Assembly (NCBI GenBank): GCA_045124055.1
Contig: JBGVKZ010000036.1
Coordinates: 1-64,000, forward strand
DNA length: 64,000 bases
DNA from: CALZKI01 sp045124055
Lineage (GTDB): Bacteria > Bacillota > Clostridia > Lachnospirales > Lachnospiraceae
Direction: 5' to 3'
The notes under the pieces are model-generated. The model worked only from the letters and a program-made list of their open reading frames with translations, was not told where the DNA came from and made no database searches. Each line of letters starts with the position of its first letter. Position 1 is the first letter of the stretch. Position numbers and translations under genes: made by a program. Of the stretch, positions 60,361 to 64,000 are shown piece by piece.

Positions 60361-61296
60361 TTACATTCCCATCTGTTTTGCAACTTCTTCTGCGAAGTTT
60401 TCTTCTTTCTTTTCAAGACCTTCGCCTGTTTCAAAACGAACGAATTTCTTGATTGAGAAGTTAGCACCGTTATCTTTAGCAACCTGTGCTACGTACTGAC
60501 CAACTGACTGTTTGCCATCTTCAGCTTTAACATATACCTGGTCTAATAAGCAGATTTCTTTTAATTCTTTTTTGATACGACCTGCAACCATACCCTGAAT
60601 TACTTTTTCAGGTTTAGAAGCTTCTTTAGGGTCGTTCATAATCTGAGCTAATAAGATTTCTTTTTCGTGTTCAATGTATTCCTGGTCGATTTCAGCTTCA
60701 CATACATATTTTGGATTTAAAGCTGCAACCTGCATAGCTACGTTTGTCATAGCTTCTTTAATAGCATCGTTAACAACGTCTGTATCAGCTTCAACGATAA
60801 CGCCGATTCTACCGCCGCCATGTGTATAAGAAACTACACAACCGTTAGAAGCTACTACTTTTTCAAATCTTCTGATGTTAAGGTTTTCACCGATAACTGC
60901 TACTTTTTCTACTAATGCTTCTTTTACTGTTTTGCTAGCATCAAGATTCCAGCTTTCAGCAAGGAATGCATCTAAATCAGCTGCATCAGATTCAACTGCC
61001 TGAGCTGCAACTGCTTCAACATATGCCTGGAAATCAGCATTTTTAGCAACGAAATCTGTTTCAGAGTTAACTTCAACAACTGCTGCTGTTTTGTCATCTT
61101 TTACGATAACTTTACAAAGACCTTCTGCTGCAATTCTGCCAGCTTTCTTTTCAGCCTTTGCCTGACCGTTCTTTCTTAAGAATTCAACGGCTTCGTCCAT
61201 ATTACCATTTGTTTCGTTCAATGCTTTTTTGCAGTCCATCATACCTGCACCTGTCATATCACGTAATTCTTTTACCATTGCTGCTGTAATAGCCAT
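60361..61296 (-). CDS. tsf: Elongation factor Ts
   Basis: 311 residues: RDMTGAGMMDCKKALNET and SETDFVAKN are diagnostic. Nucleotide exchange factor for EF-Tu. Follows rpsB by 27 bases. Confidence 0.97.
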   Translation of the reverse strand: MAITAAMVKELRDMTGAGMMDCKKALNETNGNMDEAVEFLRKNGQAKAEKKAGRIAAEGLCKVIVKDDKTAAVVEVNSETDFVAKNADFQAYVEAVAAQAVESDAADLDAFLAESWNLDASKTVKEALVEKVAVIGENLNIRRFEKVVASNGCVVSYTHGGGRIGVIVEADTDVVNDAIKEAMTNVAMQVAALNPKYVCEAEIDQEYIEHEKEILLAQIMNDPKEASKPEKVIQGMVAGRIKKELKEICLLDQVYVKAEDGKQSVGQYVAQVAKDNGANFSIKKFVRFETGEGLEKKEENFAEEVAKQMGM

Positions 61297-61323
61297 TTTT
61301 TAATCCTCCAATTTCAAGTAAAA

Positions 61324-62070
61324 TTAAGCTTCTTCTGTAACTTCTTCTACTTCAGCTTCTGCTACGTCTTCCATAACTTCTGCTGTTTCACCCTGGTTAG
61401 CTTCGATAACAGCATCTGCCATTTTTGCAACGATTAATTTTACTGCTCTGATAGCATCATCGTTACCAGGAATGATATAATCAAGTTCTTCAGGGTCACA
61501 GTTTGTATCACCAATACCAATTAATGTAATACCAAGTGAGTGAGCTTCCTGAACACAAATTCTTTCTTTCTTAGGGTCAACAACGAAGATAGCATCTGGA
61601 ATTCTATCCATTTCTTTGATACCACCAAGGTTCTTTTCTAATTTTTCCCATTCTTTTTTAAGTCCGATAACTTCTTTTTTAGGAAGTCTTTCGAATGTTC
61701 CGTCCTGAGACATTGTTTCGATTGCTTTTAATCTTGCAATACGAGACTGAATTGTTTTGAAGTTAGTGAGCATACCACCTAACCATCTTTCGTTTACATA
61801 GTACATGCCACAACGTTCAGCTTCTGTTTTAACAGCGTCCTGTGCCTGTTTTTTTGTACCAACAAAAAGAATTGTACCACCAGCCTGAGCAACTTCAGAA
61901 ATTGCTCTGTAAGCTTCGTCTACTTTACCTACTGATTTCTGTAAGTCGATGATGTGGATACCATTTCTTTCTGTGAAGATGTATGGAGCCATTTTAGGAT
62001 TCCATCTTCTTGTCTGATGTCCGAAATGAACACCTGCTTCTAATAACTGTTTCATTGAAATAACGCTCAT
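61324..62070 (-). CDS. rpsB: 30S ribosomal protein S2
   Basis: 248 residues: LEAGVHFGHQTRRWNPKM, FVGTKKQAQDAV and the Ala/Glu-rich C-terminus. GGAGGTAAAATC precedes the ATG. First gene of rpsB-tsf, with a promoter overlapping a terminator. Confidence 0.97.
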   Translation of the reverse strand: MSVISMKQLLEAGVHFGHQTRRWNPKMAPYIFTERNGIHIIDLQKSVGKVDEAYRAISEVAQAGGTILFVGTKKQAQDAVKTEAERCGMYYVNERWLGGMLTNFKTIQSRIARLKAIETMSQDGTFERLPKKEVIGLKKEWEKLEKNLGGIKEMDRIPDAIFVVDPKKERICVQEAHSLGITLIGIGDTNCDPEELDYIIPGNDDAIRAVKLIVAKMADAVIEANQGETAEVMEDVAEAEVEEVTEEA

Positions 62071-62183
62071 GATTTTACCTCCGTTTAGTTAAATAATCTT
62101 CCGCGTGGCATCAAACTTTGCTGCTAACTCAAGCGTTAGTGAGCACTGGCAACAAATAGCCAAGCGTGTTTTATAGTCATAAC
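62071..62183 (-). ncRNA. rpsB 5' leader
   Basis: About 113 bases between predicted start and ATG. TTTGTTGC pairs with GCAGCAAA (one G-U) around an inner CTAAC-gcttga-GTTAG hairpin. Ribosomal protein S2 represses its own mRNA through a leader in E. coli; the same use here is inference. Confidence 0.45.
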
Positions 62184-62189
62184 GGATAG

Positions 62190-62218
62190 ATTTTACCACA
62201 AAAAATCCCCTATTGCAA
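62190..62218 (-). promoter_or_regulatory. rpsB promoter with its -35 inside the upstream terminator
   Basis: Minus strand TTGCAA (62213-62218), 17 bases, TAAAAT (62190-62195) with TGG before it (extended -10). The TTGCAA is the loop-proximal part of the terminator stem CCCCT-tgcaat-AGGGG. Confidence 0.7.
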
Positions 62219-62226
62219 GGGGATTT
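62200..62226 (-). terminator. Terminator after the MltG-like gene
   Basis: AAATCCCC and GGGGATTT pair (8 bp) around TTGCAATA, followed on the minus strand by TTTTTT. It ends the 63998-62247 group 20 bases after the last stop. Confidence 0.88.
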
Positions 62227-62246
62227 TCACGTTTCCTATATATTTT

Positions 62247-62795
62247 TTAGTCCATTTTTGTTAAAATTCTAGCCATTTCTTCGTGACTGGAGCCAACCGG
62301 AATTTTATAAGTACCTACACTAATTTTTTTATCATAACCATAACGGCATAAATGTGTGTCAAAATCTTTTGCAGAATCTACAAGTCCCGCTTCTTCCATT
62401 TTTTGACTAACCGTCCACGAACTATCTCCACTTTCTACGGTAATGGAAATGGTATCTTTTACAATATTAGAATCCTCAGTTTCTTCTATATCCTGCTCAC
62501 CATTCTCTGTATTTTCTGCATTTTCTGTATTTTCTGTATTCTCTTCATCCGGTGTTTCCACCAAATCTTTAGATACCTCTTCTACATCTTCAGATATTTC
62601 TGGCACATCTTCCTTTGTGTCTTTCTTCCCTGCCACTTCGGATAAAACAGTATTTTCTATCATACCAAGCTCTGTAGCTCTTGCCTTAACTTCCTCATCT
62701 GTCATAGGCTTTCTGTTCTGAAAGGCAACAGACATAATGAATACAGTAACAACAATACCGATTCCAAGCCCTCTTAAATAGTATTTCAATTTCAT
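62247..62795 (-). CDS. Membrane-anchored MltG-like (YceG N-terminal) protein lacking the catalytic domain
   Basis: 182 residues: N-terminal membrane helix (about 8-25), an acidic repeat region (TENTENAENTENGEQD, about 85-110), and a C-terminal LysM-like part (ITVESGDSSWTVSQKMEEAG and YGYDKKISVGTYKIPVGSS) resembling the substrate-binding part of MltG. The transglycosylase catalytic domain is absent, as in a group of short clostridial proteins. Follows the next gene by two bases. Confidence 0.7.
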   Translation of the reverse strand: MKLKYYLRGLGIGIVVTVFIMSVAFQNRKPMTDEEVKARATELGMIENTVLSEVAGKKDTKEDVPEISEDVEEVSKDLVETPDEENTENTENAENTENGEQDIEETEDSNIVKDTISITVESGDSSWTVSQKMEEAGLVDSAKDFDTHLCRYGYDKKISVGTYKIPVGSSHEEMARILTKMD

Positions 62796-62797
62796 AG

Positions 62798-63670
62798 TTA
62801 CATTCCTTCAAACAAATCAATTACTAATTTTACTTCGCCAAGGCCTAAGCCTAATTCTTTTGCAATCGCAACGTTAGACTTTCCTTCATTATGAAGCTGT
62901 AAAATCCTTTCGTTACTATTTCTGTTATTATCTTTTTTATTAACAGAAGTACCAAGATTTAAGTCAGGTGCTGATGCTTCTTTGGATTTTGTTGTCTTTT
63001 TTCGTGAATTTCCTTGTTTTGTTTTTGTACTTTTAATGATGTCTAATTGTTTTAAAACATCTTCTTTTTCCTCTATTTTATCCGTAGGATTTTGTTCCAA
63101 AGAATCTACTTTCAATTCAGCAGGCTGCATATTTTCTACGGATTCAGGTATATTTTCAACCAGGGCATTTTGTATATCTTCTTTTGCTACCGGTTGTTCT
63201 ACTTTTTCTTTTTTCGTACTCTTTCGTGTCTTTACTTCTTTTGCATCTATGGAAGCATCTTTGACTGTCTGTTTTACTTCTTTTGCTGTTTTATCAGCTT
63301 CCATTACTGTTTCCTTCAAAAGATTATGTTTGTCATTTAACATATCGTACAAAAACATAACTTCTTTATGATTTTTATCAATGGATTCTAATACCGTACT
63401 GGAATACTCATTAATTGCCATTATTTTTTCGTTACACAATCTTTCCATAGCTCTTTCTGCCTTCTCTACATTGTGTTCCGAAACTTCTGTCACATTATCT
63501 TCAATATTGCTATTTGCTTCTTTTACCGCTTCATCTACAATTCTTTGAATTTCTTCCTTGGCTTCTTGTAAGCTTTCTTTACTTAGTTTTTCTTTTTTTG
63601 CAGGAAGTACAAAACTTACCACAAAAACAATGATTCCTAAAACTAATAGCACGATTTCTGTTGCACCCAT
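62798..63670 (-). CDS. DUF6115-type membrane protein with coiled coil
   Basis: 290 residues: one membrane helix (about 5-23), a long alpha-helical coiled-coil region (about 30-135), a Lys/Glu-rich linker, and a C-terminal helix-turn-helix-like end (RILQLHNEGKSNVAIAKELG, about 255-275). Function unknown; relatives lie beside rpsB and flagellar or sigma-28 genes in this group. Confidence 0.7.
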   Translation of the reverse strand: MGATEIVLLVLGIIVFVVSFVLPAKKEKLSKESLQEAKEEIQRIVDEAVKEANSNIEDNVTEVSEHNVEKAERAMERLCNEKIMAINEYSSTVLESIDKNHKEVMFLYDMLNDKHNLLKETVMEADKTAKEVKQTVKDASIDAKEVKTRKSTKKEKVEQPVAKEDIQNALVENIPESVENMQPAELKVDSLEQNPTDKIEEKEDVLKQLDIIKSTKTKQGNSRKKTTKSKEASAPDLNLGTSVNKKDNNRNSNERILQLHNEGKSNVAIAKELGLGLGEVKLVIDLFEGM

Positions 63671-63680
63671 TTTTAATCTC

Positions 63681-63998
63681 CTAAACTCTGAAATCGAAAC
63701 CGCCTTGCTCTTTTTTTATGACAGTTCCTTCTGCTTGATTTTTTCCGCCTGGACGTTTTTTGCCGCCATCACCCATATATTTATTTTTGCCTTGTTCTTT
63801 GGCATCGTGTTTCTTTTGTTCGTTGCCTGTTTCTTCTGACTTTTGCACATAATTCGCTTTATGCTCTGTTTCCTTCACATTTTGCTGGCTAAGTCCCATC
63901 TGCTGAACATTGGCCTTCATATCCTCGTGATGCTTTATCGCGGAAAAATCCTGCACTCTTGTAACCGTTACCGGCAATTCAATAGGCCCTAATCCCAT
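63681..63998 (-). CDS. Small conserved hypothetical protein
   Basis: 105 residues from ATG 63998, two bases from the window edge; the start looks right (MGLGPIELPVTVTRVQDFS) but the ribosome site is outside. The body is charged and repetitive (K, E, Q, G) and ends in GGFDFRV. Homologues with the ELPVT start precede rpsB in Lachnospiraceae. Function unknown. Confidence 0.65.
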   Translation of the reverse strand: MGLGPIELPVTVTRVQDFSAIKHHEDMKANVQQMGLSQQNVKETEHKANYVQKSEETGNEQKKHDAKEQGKNKYMGDGGKKRPGGKNQAEGTVIKKEQGGFDFRV

Positions 63999-64000
63999 AG

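Noticed and set aside
62490..62560. Short tandem units considered as a CRISPR
   Set aside because: The units are about 9 bases, contiguous and in frame within a protein; no spacers.

Overview
This is a low-GC Bacillota window, most likely from a spore-forming Clostridia member of the Lachnospiraceae type. The evidence is gene content and order: the whole spoIIIA operon, spoIVB, an asp23-nusB-xseA-xseB-ispA-dxs-tlyA-nadK-argR-recN run, the rimP-nusA-ylxR-ylxQ-infB block, PolC-type polymerase, and rpsB-tsf beside a conserved clostridial hypothetical cluster. Almost every gene is on the minus strand, as expected for one replichore arm. Most of the window is core chromosome. Only the left end (about 1-4640) and a patch at 39000-40450 look accessory.

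Layout. 1-1100: partial IS91-like element with a tyrosine recombinase whose stop overlaps the transposase start. 1251-3141: two-component system. 3194-4640: Fic-domain gene preceded by the start-less remnant of a Phd/YefM-like antitoxin and two 16-bp direct repeats exactly 52 bp apart. 4632-15066: spoIVB, recN and the isoprenoid/DNA-repair/NusB/Asp23 operon. 15134-19170: transglutaminase-like protein, peptide release factor 3, phosphopentomutase. 19256-23981: spoIIIAA-AH behind a candidate sigma-E promoter. 24117-25002: secreted protein and a plus-strand zinc-ribbon protein. 25051-28755: pnp, rpsO and an NlpC/P60 hydrolase. 28813-38664: Na/Pi cotransporter, ribF, truB, nrnA, rbfA, infB, ylxQ, ylxR, nusA, rimP. 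38853: tRNA-Glu(CUC) on the plus strand. 39014-40307: two DUF3592 paralogues, a 36-residue ORF and a zinc-ribbon fragment. 40452-43419: decarboxylase beta subunit and a lipoprotein. 43539-53412: polC, ispG, a small exported protein, rseP, dxr, cdsA, uppS. 53508-58742: frr, pyrH, bactofilin, NodB deacetylase, a membrane-anchored unknown, acyltransferase. 58877-60315: papain-like hydrolase and two plus-strand small proteins. 60361-63998: tsf, rpsB and three cell-envelope or unknown genes.

Together the genes supply isoprenoid precursor synthesis (dxs, dxr, ispG, ispA, uppS), lipid and envelope assembly (cdsA, acyltransferase, deacetylase, bactofilin, NlpC/P60), translation (infB, tsf, rpsB, rpsO, frr, prfC, rbfA, rimP, truB), transcription control (nusA, nusB), DNA replication and repair (polC, recN, xseAB), RNA decay (pnp, nrnA) and the mother-cell to forespore channel and protease pathway.

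The less ordinary signals are regulatory: a promoter whose -35 hexamer lies in the loop of the upstream terminator (rpsB), a perfect WalR-type box in the leader of the NlpC/P60 gene, a long stem-loop in the pnp leader, a stop codon in the loop of its own terminator (nrnA), and the Fic/Phd-like locus with helically phased repeats. I did not find a CRISPR array, a prophage or a clear new defence system. The Fic locus is the best candidate for something undescribed. Motif calls come from reading the sequence by eye; no database search was possible.
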